NCBI RefSeq assembly: GCF_033807715.1
Contig: NC_084587.1
Location: forward strand, 24,528,517-24,592,516
Reading direction: 5' to 3'
Origin: Cololabis saira
Lineage: Eukaryota; Chordata; Actinopteri; Beloniformes; Belonidae
DNA: 64,000 bases
Shown: positions 34,960 through 45,815 of the stretch, in pieces
Numbering within the stretch: position 1 is the stretch's first letter
How the letters are laid out: the number at the start of each line of letters is the position of its first letter
Position numbers and translations under genes: made by a program
The notes under the pieces: generated by a model
What the model was told of the DNA's origin: nothing
The model's input: the letters and a program-made list of their open reading frames with translations, nothing else
Database searches by the model: none

Positions 34960-35650
34960 TCTGGGGGAATGTCCATATACATGGGATAAGGCTGAAAATC
35001 AATAATGGAGGGCTATGATCTAAGGCAGCACTGTTTTACAAATATGCATGATTCTGTAATGTAAACCATTGCAGGGGCTGAGGAACACTTCCAGAAATCA
35101 CTGTCTGAGCAAAAACACAGACAGAATGCAGGTCAAAGCTCTGTCTCGCAAAGAATAAGCCATCCATGAACATGATCCAGAAGCTGCTGTCTCTGGGACA
35201 AAACTATTTTAAAAATGGAGTGTGGCAAAGTGGAAAACTGTCCTATGGTCAGACAAATTGAAATGTCTTCTTGGAAAACATCGCTATTGTGTCCTCCAGA
35301 CTAAAGAGTAGAGGAAACATCAGGCATTTTATTAACTCTCAGTTCAAAAGCTTGCATCGCTGAATGTTGAGGGTGTATTAGTTTGTATGGAATGGGTAGC
35401 ATGCACATTTTGAAAGGAAATATTAAAGCTGAAATGTACTGGGGTTTTTTAACATATCTAATCTAGCCAACTTCTTTTTCAGGAATAGCCTTGCATCTTT
35501 CAGCAAGACAATGCAAAAGCACGTAATAAACGAATGGCCTTGTGAGTGTGGCTGCAGAATTGACCTGCCTGTATTGGATACCTTTCACAAATTGAAATCA
35601 TTTGGCAAATCATGAAATGGAGAATACTAATAAGACAACTCATGACTGAG
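34960..35650 (+). pseudogene. Second Tc1/mariner-type transposase pseudogene
   Basis: Ordered nucleotide matches to a Tc1-like family of fish: GGAACACTTCCAGAAATCAC, 'GGAGTGTGGCAAAGTGGAAAACTG', 'GGTCAGACAAATTGAAATG' (first catalytic Asp context), 'CTCAGTTCAAAAGCTTGCATCG', 'CAGCAAGACAATGCAAAAGCACG' (second Asp context) and 'GAAATCATTTGGCAAATCATGAAATGG' (Glu context). Many frameshifts; ends not located. It differs from the copy at 16281-16990 and is thus a separate family or lineage. Confidence 0.7.
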
Positions 35651-35979
35651 CAGCATGGTTTGCATGTTAGAGAAGCATAGGACTAAAGCTGGTTTCATCA
35701 GGGGCCAGAAGAATATGCACTACAATAACAAAATGAATGGATGTAAGAGGCAAACATCGCCTCATGCCAGCAGTTTTGAGGGTCTTCGCTGCCATCAAAT
35801 TCCTAGTAATGCTGCAGAGCAGACCCACCGTTGTTAAAAGGATTTTTAAAGTCGAATTAGGCTACTTACCAGTTTATGTAATATTTTATTCAAACCAGGG
35901 TCCATATATGCCAAAACAAACTATTTCACAGCAAACAAGAACTTCTATCTGTTGAGTTATAGTTGTTTACTTCTCCTAT

Positions 35980-37176
35980 AGACGAATCCGGCGAAACCCG
36001 GAGGTCGAGCGGAGCCGCCATTACTGCGGTGGCGGCTCCGCTCCTCCGCTCCAGCCCATAGACATAATACGTATATAGATCCATGCTCCGCTCCCATGGA
36101 TCTATTACTCCGCTCCCTGCCAGGCTCTCTTAATGTATTTGTATCATCGGAAAACTCCTGTCCCGGTCACGTGCATTTGTTTTGATAGTGAATGAAGACG
36201 GGAGGGACTTTCAAAACTACTTTTCTGTTTCACCAAGTGAACAGACGGAACGCAAAAAAAGATGTTAAACTGCTGGAAAGGAACTGGAATTTACCGGGAT
36301 ACCTTAAACAAGGAAGCCAGGGAGCGGCATATGGAGAAAATAATGATTATTAATGGTTTGGGTTCATATGAAATCACTACTAAAGAGTGGAGCTCCGATG
36401 AGGATTTACTGCCGCAGTTCTGCAGAACCACCGTCTTACTACCTTGTTTAGTGTTTGGCAGCTGCTTTGGTAAATGTTTGACTCGCCATGTGTTTCAATA
36501 AATTAGTATAATAGTACAACATACAGTACATGTTTTTTATTACTCTTACTTCTCTTTTCTTTTTTGTTATGCTGAAGGCTCCGAGGTGTGAGCAATATTT
36601 TTCTTTTCCTCGTGAGATTATTTTTTTCTTCTGCAGCTACAAATAGAGTTAATATTTTTTCCTCAACAAACTAGTTTTATCTGAAGATTGGGGTTATGTA
36701 TGTATGTATTCTGTATCATCCGGAGCTGAGATAGTTCTGCCCTTCAATTAGAGACCTGTAATTGCGTTTTTTTTCGTCATCGGACGCCAGGCGATCAATA
36801 AAATATTCTTGGATACCTAAAATAAAACAAAACATAAACAGGTAATATTTAATTGTGCAGACGTGCCTCGTAAGGAGAGGAGGTGGAGAGAGCTATATTA
36901 CAGTGTTTAATCATACACTCCCTTATCTCCCTATTCCTCTATTCTTTCCTGCTTATCGCTCAAACAAATCATTATTTATAAATTAACATCAGCATTAATT
37001 TAAGATACCTTCATTATTTATGGAAGGCCACTGTCTAACATCATCAATCCAGCTATAATGATGCTGTAGCGTCAGGTTACAATAACAGCGCTGCGGTGGC
37101 AGATTGACACCTGCCACCGCAGCAATGGCGCCGCCGCAAGATGGCGGCACACACAACCCGGTCGCCGGATTCGTGT
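35980..37176 (+). mobile_element. Deletion-derivative DNA transposon, ISL2EU-like (copy B)
   Basis: The ends are inverted: AGACGAATCCGGCGA at the left and TCGCCGGATTCGTGT at the right, flanked by AT on both sides (35978-35979, 37177-37178). A 14-bp perfect palindrome (36007-36020 with 36030-36043) lies just inside the left end, and a second GCCACCGCAG-rich inverted block lies near the right end. The interior holds a coding remnant (36262-36501). The AT duplication plus a SWIM/YqaJ-type remnant suggests an ISL2EU-like superfamily. That superfamily link is recalled, not tested. Confidence 0.65.
36262..36501 (+). pseudogene. Remnant of a SWIM/YqaJ-type transposon protein
   Basis: The 79-residue frame begins MLNCWKGTGIYRDTLNKEA and contains EKIMIINGLGSYEITTKEW and DEDLLP. 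This resembles the N-terminal region (…KI.IING.DPYE….W..D…LP) of large fish proteins that carry a SWIM zinc finger and a YqaJ-like nuclease and are associated with DNA transposons. The domains that would follow are absent; the frame runs into unrelated residues after LLP. Non-functional. Similarity is from memory. Confidence 0.5.
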
Positions 37177-37178
37177 AT

Positions 37179-40012
37179 AGAAACTTAATCCGGGTCTGCA
37201 TAATTTAAATTCATGAAAATACCCCAACCTCATGCACTTTTGACCTCTTTGCCACATATGTTGGACAGTTTTTACACAGCCTCTGTGTCACTTTTCTACT
37301 GACAGTGAGTAGTAAAATATTAAAAGTACACAGACACACCTTTCAAGTAGCTCTCTCCAAAGCAGGCATGAGAACAAATACCCATCTATTAACTTGTGTT
37401 TCTGTGCACTTAAAACCCAACCTCTTTGTCTGAGATTTAGTGGCTTAAATCAGCTTCATCAGCGGAGCATTTAGAGTCATTTATCACAGCTTCATTTGTT
37501 TTTACATGTATGTTTTTAACTAGGGGTAAATGTGTACAGCATATGGGGTGATCGCTAAAATTTGTCGAATGCTGAAAGAAATAAGGAAGCTTAAAAAGAT
37601 AAGCTGTCAGTGCAGACAGGTTTCCGGATAAATGGATTAAAAACACTGTTCAAATCTTCTTCTCTTTTTCCCTACATGTTCATTCTTTGGTGAATATTTA
37701 GAGAGCTTGGTTAGCTTTCATCAAAGCTGCAATTTTGACACAGAAATCTGAGAGTCATTAATAAAGGAACTTGTGCAGAGAGCATTAGAGCTTTGGTGCC
37801 TCGTTTGTCCATTGAGGTATCGTCCCCAGCCAACATCCAATAAGGATACACAATGATCTGTTCTTACTTTAATTTTCACCCACATTAAAGTTAAAAAAAT
37901 TATTCTGGCTCAGTCTGGAGGAAAGATTATGAAATAACCTAATGTTTTTTTTGGCTTCCAAACCACCAAAAGGCTTGTTTAGTTCATTTCATGTGGACTG
38001 AATTTAGAAACCTTGCACTCAAACCCCTCTCTGAGATGAAATGGAGAGCCCATCGAACTTAACTCAGTTATCAAACGTTGCTGATGACCATGTCATTTCA
38101 CTTTTGGGAGTAATTTGACTTTTAAGCATCTTGCTTTAGGAAGTACATTAATACCACAAACAAAACAGAGAGGCTCTTTGCAGACTGCAGAGTGTATCAC
38201 TCATTATTACAACTCTTCATCATGCTTGAATTATTCAGTGGCAGTGAATGACTTGGAATGATCCACTATTATCCAAACCCTCTAGCACATTGCTGAATGC
38301 ACTAAAATGCAAAAAGTGTACAATTTATTGCATCTTATTAACTTCTTATAATACAATAAGAAATGATTGTCTTTCTACAGCCTGAATTTACTCTAATTTG
38401 GATGTTGTATTATGTTACGTTATTCACTTGTTTTCTGTATACATTACAGTTTCATTCCAGTCAGCGTCCAATTTCACATCGAATACCTGAGGCGGCGACT
38501 CAAACATGATTCTTAACTCTGAAGGTTTTTGACCATTTCCTGTTAATAGATTGCTATGCTTGCCAATCTTTTAACAGACATTTGGCCCTTGCTGTTTGTT
38601 TCAACACTCTTTCCCACCACTTCATGCTGCCAGAAGCCAATTTTCAGGACTAAATGAGAACGTAAGAGCAAGTCTTTGGAGTATACCTGAATGGAGATTG
38701 AAGTGGCTTGATGGGCGTTTCCACAAAAAAAAATGCGACTGATTGAAGGTTGTATCCTTAGATTCAAGGGAAAATATATGGCCACATGATTAACAATGCA
38801 CTCTAAGCGGTATTGTTGGTTCAGAGTCGATCACCATGAGTGAGATGATGTTTAGTCTTGACACAAGTGACTCTTTATCTCTGCGCACCGATTCACACTT
38901 TCACTTTGCATATAAAACGTTGCCTCATTGATTTCAGTTGGTGTCCTGTGTTATTTGTTGTGTTGTTTACAACGTCTTTGTGCTGCATTCAATAAACACA
39001 TCCCAAGCCTGTTGATATCTAATACATCTCTTATTTTTAACCTTTTCATAATTTATTCATAGAATTTCTAAGATGCAAGCTGTAGCCCATGCAGTGGGCA
39101 TTGCTCTCCTGGGAATGTTGATGAATTACTACAGGAAGCTTCAATGTATTGTTGTGATCATTCATCTTACCAAATGTGACACATCAGCACACCTGGGCTC
39201 TTGGTACATCCGCTCCTTTTAACAAAAGACTTGCTTTTACCCAAGGGCAAACAGGCTGCCATCAGCTTTTAACAGCTTAAACATCCACCAATCACGACAT
39301 GATAGCTGAAGGTAATCTGGAGACACAATGCAGTTCACTGTCTTCATTCTGAAAGACAGGTTGACATTTAAAGGTTGCCGTTTATTTCTCACTGTTCACC
39401 GAGGAATACATAGGTCAGTCAAAGCACATTGCTTAGGTATTGCTCCCCATGGCCAAAACAAACCAAGAGAAACTCTTAATAGGATGTGAAGCATGAACTG
39501 CTCTCTCTGGTGGTTATAGATTTCAAAACACCTGTGTGAACACTGGTGAAACTTTGGTCACATAAACAACAGCATTTCTCTTTTGGAAAAATAAAAGTAA
39601 CAAAGAACATAAAAACTGAAAGAACGATTTCTCAAGTTTTAATGATGCATCAGAGGATCAGCTCCACTAGCACTCAAAGATATTGTTGTAGTTCTCCTAT
39701 AAGGGTTGAAAAAAAAATAAACCTTGGTGGTAGCTATATAACCCTGGACTGTGCCTGTCTGTAGTCCCCAGTTACCTAAAAGGAACCCCATAACTTGGCT
39801 GATCTGAAAACCTAAGATTCACACAGGACTCACAAAGACATGAACTGTGCTCTCTCAGGCAAAACCATGTGGAAAATCAACAGTCTCAGATAAAAGATCA
39901 GTCATGCCAAATCCTCAGCAAGGAAAGCAGCTGGCTGTCCTAAAAGTCACTAGAAGTTTCCAAACGACATAATTGCCTAATTTGCACAATTTCCAAATTT
40001 CCAATTTTCCGA
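37179..40012. other. Unassigned AT-rich non-coding DNA
   Basis: About 2.8 kb with no recognised gene, RNA or repeat family. Confidence 0.5.
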
Positions 40013-40318
40013 ATGATGTCATCATTCACGTTCGTAGCTTACGTACGTTGCGTAGTAACGTGCGTAAGCAGTCAGTCAATAGTAAACATTGCGCCCAAAC
40101 GCTTGAAAGTCTGGTTATATTTCAGTAAAAAAGACGACAACAGGGCAACTTTCAATGCTTGCCAAATGAATATTTCAGCAAAGGGAGGAAATACTACCAA
40201 CATGCAAAAACATTTGCACACACAGCGTGCAATAACAATCAAGGAATGTTGCATTCTCTATGCTCCAGCTAACGTCAGTAGTTCTCAACCCAGTAGCAGC
40301 AGCAGCAGCAGCAACTAG
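40013..40318 (+). pseudogene. BED zinc-finger fragment of a hAT transposase
   Basis: The 101-residue frame contains PKRLKVWLYFSKKDDNRAT followed by ACQMNISAKGGNTTNMQKHL. This is the BED finger layout (W..F, C..C, GG.T.N..KHL...H). One zinc ligand has changed (Phe where the first Cys is expected) and the last His is Arg (HTQR), so the finger is broken. The likely original start, just before PKRLK, now reads ATT. A short CAG-serine run and a stop follow, and no DDE or hATC part is found downstream. A deletion remnant. Confidence 0.7.
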
Positions 40319-41078
40319 CATGTTAGCATGTCCATGGCTTCAATACCGCAGTTAACTGTTATGTAATATGTTTTGTACATGAGTGTGTGAGTGATTTGTC
40401 GATGTGTGGGTGGATGTGTGTGTACATGTGTATATATGATTGATTTGTTTTGTATTTGACGCTCTTACCTTTTTATTATCCATATACCCAGGGACTACGG
40501 ATGGAAAGTAGAGCTAAAGCCGGTACAAAGCATCCAGGGATTAAAGCAAAAAAAATATTTTTGACTGAAATTTTTTTTTCATGCCAGTTCATATTCCCCC
40601 GCCATCTATGCACTGCACCACACTTTAAGAATGGCCCCTTTTCTGCCGTGCGGTCGCTTCCCAAAAGTTTCAAGTAAAAAAGTCAAATGCTGCATTAGCC
40701 CTTCTGTTTTCTAATACAGCATTTAAGGTGTAAGAAGACTTTAACCAACACTATTTAAATACTCGAGACCAATAGCATTTTATAGGAGGAAGGTGATTTT
40801 GAGTAGTTTTATTATTGTCAGTTTGCTTTTAATTTATAGTCCACATCAATTTGTGCAGTCCTCTCATTAAAGCCTTAGGCCTGTTCTCCTAGATCTGAGT
40901 CAACCTGGTAATCTCGCTCTTCTTCATCCAGTTGACCGGCTGCTCTGATGTCACTGCACTTGGCAAGGCTTTGGCCAAGGTGATGAAAGCATCCTGGACT
41001 GTTTCATGGACAATCAGTGATGGTGTTAGTGCAGACAAAGAGATGATGATGTTATTGTTGAGAAGAAGGTTTTTCAAA
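40319..41078. other. Unassigned non-coding DNA
   Basis: GTGT-rich at 40380-40430. Frames on both strands at 40889-41126 look like a transposon remnant, but I cannot name it; the lower part overlaps the 28S fragment. Confidence 0.4.
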
Positions 41079-41186
41079 ATCGCGTCAACACCCCCCGTGG
41101 GCCTTCGAGATGCTTTGTTTTATTAAACAGTGGGATTCCCCTGGTCCGCACCAGTTCTAAGTTTAGCTGCTAGACGCCGGCCGAGG
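41079..41186 (-). pseudogene. 28S rRNA pseudogene, downstream segment
   Basis: The reverse strand reads CTTAGAACTGGTGCGGACCA then GGGGAATCC.ACTGTTTAAT, AAAACAAAGCATC.CGAAGGCCC and GGTGTTGACGCGAT. This is the conserved 28S core just after the D8-type expansion segment. It carries several substitutions and a one-base loss in TTTAATTAAAAC, so it is not a live rRNA gene. It continues the 28S order of 42250-41896 after a 709-bp interruption. Confidence 0.9.
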
Positions 41187-41895
41187 AATACGTAATTGTG
41201 AATTAAAAGTTGCGTTCCGTATTGAACCAATACAGACACATATTATGCTCTTATTTATTGATGTCATAATCTACATGTGAAGGTCGGAAAAGTTGAATAT
41301 ATCGCAAAACTTCATTCGTAGTAAATTCAACTAAAGGTGAAAAAAATATTTTATTACCCATATTCAAAGTAAGATACTTCAAGCCTTTATTTGTTATCAT
41401 TTTGGTGATTATGGCTCACAGTTTATGAAAACCCCAAATAAAAAAATCTCAAAAAAATTGATTTTATGAAATCAATAAACAATTCAACCATCAAAATGAT
41501 AACAAATAAAGGCTTAGGATATCTTGCTTTGAATGCATTGACACTATGTAATATATTAGTTTCACCTTTTAAATTGAATTATTGAAATAAATTAACTTTT
41601 ACACCATATTCTAATGTTCCGACCTTCACCTGTAGGTTATATTCTACATCTGGGCTGATGTGGACATACGTAGCATAGGAGACTATTTCAGTTACTGGTA
41701 TGGTTGTCTGTCTGTACAGTCGTGCAAGTCCAATGCTATTAAAGCACTTTAAACCTTAAATTAAAGCATTTTGTTTTTTCATATAAAATAAATATATTTC
41801 TATGCAGTTTAGAAGTTTTGGGGATGTCCCTTTTTTTGCCGCATGCGCTGCTGAAAGGCGTTCCTTATTTCTATTTCTGAAAGGTGGTAAACCTA
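41187..41895. other. 709-bp insertion splitting the 28S pseudogene
   Basis: GAGG is present at both boundaries (41183-41186 and 41896-41899), a possible 4-bp target duplication. The AT-rich insert contains a Tc1-type MITE (41274-41632) plus unassigned sequence on both sides, including TATTAAAGCACTTTAAACC near 41740. No inverted ends are seen at the insert boundaries, so its nature is unknown. Confidence 0.6.
41274..41632. mobile_element. Tc1/mariner-type palindromic MITE
   Basis: TA lies on both sides (41272-41273, 41633-41634). The left end CATGTGAAGGTCGGAA and right end TTCCGACCTTCACCTG are inverted. The halves form a long imperfect foldback, with AAGCCTTTATTTGTTATCA near 41385 mirrored near 41505. 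It has no coding capacity. TA duplication and the recalled end sequence fit a Tc1-mobilised MITE. Confidence 0.85.
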
Positions 41896-42250
41896 GAGGC
41901 GACCTGCCGGGGGCCGCGTTAACGGGTCCCCGACGGGCGCCGCAGCGGGGGAGATCCGCGAGAAGTGCCCGGCGCGCGTCCAGAGCCGCCGCCGCCATCC
42001 GCCGTACCCGATCCCCCCCACCGGTCCGCCTTCCGCGCGGCGCCGGACACCGCCCCGCAAGAAGACCCCCGCCCGACGACGCGCAAACGCCGCTGGACAG
42101 AGGCCCCGCGAGGCGGGCCGGACAACCGCGCCTCCGGCGGCGGGGGGAGGAGGGCGACGGGGCGACTGCTCCCCCAGCCGCGGCTCGAGCCCAGCCCCGC
42201 TTCGCACCCCAGCCCGACCGACCCAGCCCTTAGAGCCAATCCTTATCCCC
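41896..42250 (-). pseudogene. 28S rRNA pseudogene, upstream segment with expansion segment
   Basis: The reverse strand begins GGATAAGGATTGGCTCTAAG then GGCTGGGTCGGTCGGGCTGGGG and GCGAAGCGGGGCTGGGC. These are unmistakable 28S core sequences. A GC-rich variable expansion follows that includes CTCTGGACGCGCGCCGGGC and GATC.CCC.GCTGCGGCG, as in vertebrate 28S. Homology stops at 42250, where TTATCCC should continue GAAGTTACGG but does not. The five long open frames here (up to 143 residues) are rRNA artefacts. Confidence 0.92.
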
Positions 42251-42566
42251 AAATTCCAAAGTTTCCCTTACTGATCCAACACCGCCTCCTCTGTTTTTGA
42301 TTGGCTAATCCAAGGCGCTGGCAGCTTTATTGGTTTACAACAGCGTCAGTTTAATGCCTAACATGATTTAATTGGCTAGTCTAAACTGTACCACAACAAA
42401 ACGCACAGGCAAAGCTTTTTTTTTTTTTTTTTTCTTCCCTTATTTTCCAATTGACGGAAATCCGTCTAGAGACGGAGAACTTTAATCCCTGAGCATCTTT
42501 TCTCATCTCTGAGACTAATGTCATTTTGTACATTGTGCCTGACACAAATAAACTTAATATAAATAA
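42251..42566. other. Unassigned non-coding DNA
   Basis: Contains a T run of about 18 near 42416-42433 and two 'GATTGGCTA'-type motifs. Nothing else recognised. Confidence 0.45.
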
Positions 42567-42568
42567 AT

Positions 42569-43887
42569 AGACCCCTTTCCGTGTTTGTAAACAAGTATGA
42601 CGTAGGCAAGCTGCGCGCGCATTGTTGCGGCAGAAAGACGGAGTTCATGACAGTTTACACCAGCCGATTGACGGAAAAAGATCGTGGAAATTACGTTACT
42701 AAACTAACTGTGGCGGATGGAAAGCAACTTCCTTCCCGGAGGAAGATATCACAAAGTGGCCCGATGTCCAATGGCCGGATATTCATCCGTATTTGGTTGA
42801 GAAATCTAGTGTTTACACTCAGGAGAAGCTGCGACACTGTCAGCAGCTGTCACAGCTGAAGTTTGTAAAGAATTATGACAGTCAACTGAATGTATTTTAT
42901 ACACTAGACATTTTAAGTTATTTTATTATTTCATATTTATTTAATTTATCTTATTATTTTTGTTAATTTACCGTGTCCCCTTTGTTTCTTAATGAGTTTC
43001 ATTAAGCATTGCCTTTGAATGAAAGCCATGTCATGTGTACCTTTGTCTGTGCTGAATGAATGAAATTGATAGTTATTTAAAAAAAAATTAAAAATTAAAA
43101 ATTATATGAGCTTTATTGTCCATCCTGCATCTCACATTATCACCATTAATTTACAGAAACCTATTCCCACTAATATGATAAAAAGAAAAACATTAAAAGG
43201 CATATAATGCAAAATACTGTTTTTTAAAACTTAGTTAATTATTTTTAGGTAAATTCATTATTTTTATTTGACGGTTTGTGGGGATTAATATATCTATAAT
43301 ATACCTGAGTTTGATATACAACACATATAGTGAATATATGTATATTTGTGCAGCATATTTACAGCTGTAGAAGTTGGATGTTTGTAGCTTTAAAAAGAGA
43401 AAATAATCAATACATTTACACAATCAGCAAGAAAAAACAAATAACTCCGGTAGTTTATTAGCAAAATTTTAATAGTCAAGTAAATCATTAATGGCTGATA
43501 TTCAATTCATAGTCACAGCTCCAAATCACTGATGAGAAAATAAAAAAATGTCAAGACTTAATGTTATTATTCAGAACCCTTATTTCTTAGATTTTTTCGG
43601 AACAACACTTTTACTAAGGTTTGTGAGACTAGCACACACAATAACAATATCATCATTATTCCTCTGGGAATTGCAAAAAATATATGTTCCTCAGGATTTC
43701 GATTTGTACACCCGTACACACAACAGCTGGTGGGCATGTTGTTATTCTATAACGTTACTGCAACTCCAAAAACGCAACTTAAGAAACAAATCTTCCCTCG
43801 CTCTATTCAAACTCATGCAACTTCTGCCGCTCTTCTGCCGCAACAATGCGCGCGCATCCTGTGATGACGTAGGCTGGAAAGGGGTCT
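42569..43887 (+). mobile_element. Deletion-derivative DNA transposon, ISL2EU-like (copy A)
   Basis: The left end AGACCCCTTTCC and right end GGAAAGGGGTCT are inverted. Further matching blocks follow inside (TGACGTAGG and TGCGCGCGCATTGTTGCGG on one side, their complements near 43840-43870). AT flanks both ends (42567-42568, 43888-43889); a TA reading is equally possible. The interior keeps a short coding remnant near the left end and then AT-rich filler. Layout parallels 35980-37176, but the terminal sequences differ, so the two are different families of one superfamily. Confidence 0.75.
42597..42880 (+). pseudogene. Frameshifted remnant of a SWIM/YqaJ-type transposon protein
   Basis: The first frame reads YTSRLTEKDRGNYVTKL, then VADGKQLP. 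The homology continues in another frame as DITKWPDVQWPDIHPYLVE followed by KSSVYTQEKL. Together these match the N-terminal pattern of fish SWIM/YqaJ proteins (…RL..KDR..Y..KL…DG..LPDP…D.T.WP.V…DI..YLV…YT.E.L.AYKS…), as recalled. The frame shift and the loss of everything after this block make it non-functional. Confidence 0.6.
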
Positions 43888-43889
43888 AT

Positions 43890-44417
43890 TAAGAACTAAT
43901 GAACAAACACTGCCTATCATAGGCTATTAGCACCATTTGCCACATTGTTGTCCTTTTTTTCGAAATGAGAATCGATAAGGGAATCGATATAGAACCAAAT
44001 CGTTAAGCAGAACTGAAATTAAATTTTAAAAATCTTATCAATTCCCATCCTGACTCTTGATATGAAGCAACTTTGCATATTTTATACTATTTCTTAATCA
44101 TGTATTCATCATATTCTTTTTTAATGTGTGAAACAGGTCTCTCTTGAAAATAAGACCCCGTGTCACATTAACCTGTATGCATGTATAAATTAACAAATAA
44201 TTCATCATGGTTCAATAGTGCTTGCCCAGTGCAGGCCAGCGGTGGCTTCGCGCATGTGCAATTCATGTGCTGGACACCGAGGGGTGAACATCTCCGGCTC
44301 TGAATGGAGCAGGGAGGGGCTGCTGCGGGAGTACTTTGGTACAAGGAGAGGGACCAACAGACCCACCAAAGTCTCGCTGAGAAACCAGTAAAAAATGTAT
44401 GATACGTGCTTTCATAC
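43890..44417. other. Unassigned sequence
   Basis: 44220-44360 is more GC-rich than its surroundings, but no frame or family is recognised. Confidence 0.4.
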
Positions 44418-44513
44418 CAGAGTTGCCAAAAGTCTTCAACAATACCTGAAAGAGGCGCTAGATTTCTCGCTAGTCGCCAGAGTGGTCTGAAAAGTCGTTA
44501 AATAGCAACACTG
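44418..44513. mobile_element. Possible very short hAT-like MITE
   Basis: CAGAGTTGCCAAAAGTC at the left resembles the reverse complement of the right end (CAGTGTTGCTATTTAACGAC). About 96 bp. No matching 8-bp duplication, so weakly supported. Confidence 0.3.
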
Positions 44514-45059
44514 TGAATATGAGATATATGTTGTTTCCACAACTATCCCTCAGCTTAACCCAACTCTTACAGCACGATTTATCACTATTAATAAGGCATA
44601 ATTTTACATTGACCTAAATTATTATCGACTTGTATCAGTCACATTATCACTGTCAGACAACACCATGAATATCTTAAAGATTATCCAGACTTTTACAGGA
44701 TTGCAGTTTTTTTTTTTTACATCAGGTTGAATTTTTAAATTAACATTTGTTTCTTCTTTTTAAAAACTATATTTTTATTACTTTCTTATTGTTTTACTTC
44801 TGCATCTATTGAAGTAAGGTTGAAATCCTCAAATGTGTTTTTCGTGCCCATTTTATCCAGTGACTTGTGATGGAATGCGTCAAGAAGTAATAGCGGAGCA
44901 GAAAGGCATACAATAGAAAATTATTACCTCATTATTGTGTTAATTTGTAAAGTTATGAGATAGAGTCTATTTTCTCTGATGTTTTCTGAGTGTTTGGCCA
45001 TTCCAACCTGTCCCATATTAAAGAAGAAAGCAGTTCAAGTATAACAGGTGTTGAGAAAG
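44514..45059. other. AT-rich non-coding DNA
   Basis: Nothing recognised. Confidence 0.5.
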
Positions 45060-45815
45060 GACAGTAGGTGGGGGAGTGAGAGAGTGATATCAGCAATTCA
45101 GAAGCCTGATGACCCGTGGGGAAAAACTGTCTCTGAACCTGTTGGTTCAGGTGTGAATGCTCCTGAAATGTTTGCCCGATGAAAGGAGCGTGAACAGTTC
45201 AAAAGGTCAGAGAGGATACTCCTAGCCTTCCTCCTGCAGGGGTGGTTGTAGATATCCTGAATGGTTGACAGCTTTGACCTGGTGATGTGCTGAGCTGATT
45301 TTATCACCCTCTACAGAGTGTTGGGTTCGAGGGTGGTACAGCTGCTGTGTCAGATCGTGATGTTTCCACCCAGGATACTCTCAATGGTGCATCTGTAAAA
45401 GTTAATGCATTCTGGTGTCCGTGCCAGACCATTGCAGACACCGCAGGAAGAAGAGAAGTTGTCTTGCTGACCTGATGATGATGTCAGTGTGGCATGATCA
45501 GCTGAGATCCTGATGATGTAAAGCAGGAGGTTGTTGGCCTTGCACCATGAAGTTTGTGCTCCAACCTCCTCCCTCTGGGTGATGCAGCTGATGATGGTGG
45601 TCTTGTCAGCAAACTTGTTGCTTGTGATGGAGCTGTGCATGGAGGAGCAGTCGTAAGTGTGCAGGTGAGAAGGATGGGTTGAGAACACCGAACTGGGGGG
45701 TCCAGTATCCGGAATCCGCATGGACGAAGTGACACTGCTTATCTGCACAGACTGTAGTCTGTTCGATAGGAAGTCCAGGATCCAGCTGGACAGTGATGGA
45801 TCAATCTGTAGGTTT
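45060..45815 (-). pseudogene. LINE reverse transcriptase pseudogene
   Basis: Minus-strand translation gives CSSMHSSITSNKFADKTTII, REEVGAQTSWCKANNL and INFYRCTIESILGGNITI. These are, in order, the degenerate catalytic FADD block (now FADK), the helix after it and the C-terminal 'FY.CTIESILTGCIT' block of the LINE group also seen at 62705-63850. Plus-strand text such as GGAAGTCCAGGATCCAGCTG is the reversed upstream RT sequence. Stops and frameshifts abound, and the second catalytic Asp is lost. Confidence 0.75.

Noticed and set aside
41802..42300. Open frames of 106-143 residues, Arg/Pro-rich, on both strands
   Set aside because: They lie on 28S rRNA-derived GC-rich sequence; overlapping frames on both strands reflect base composition, not genes.
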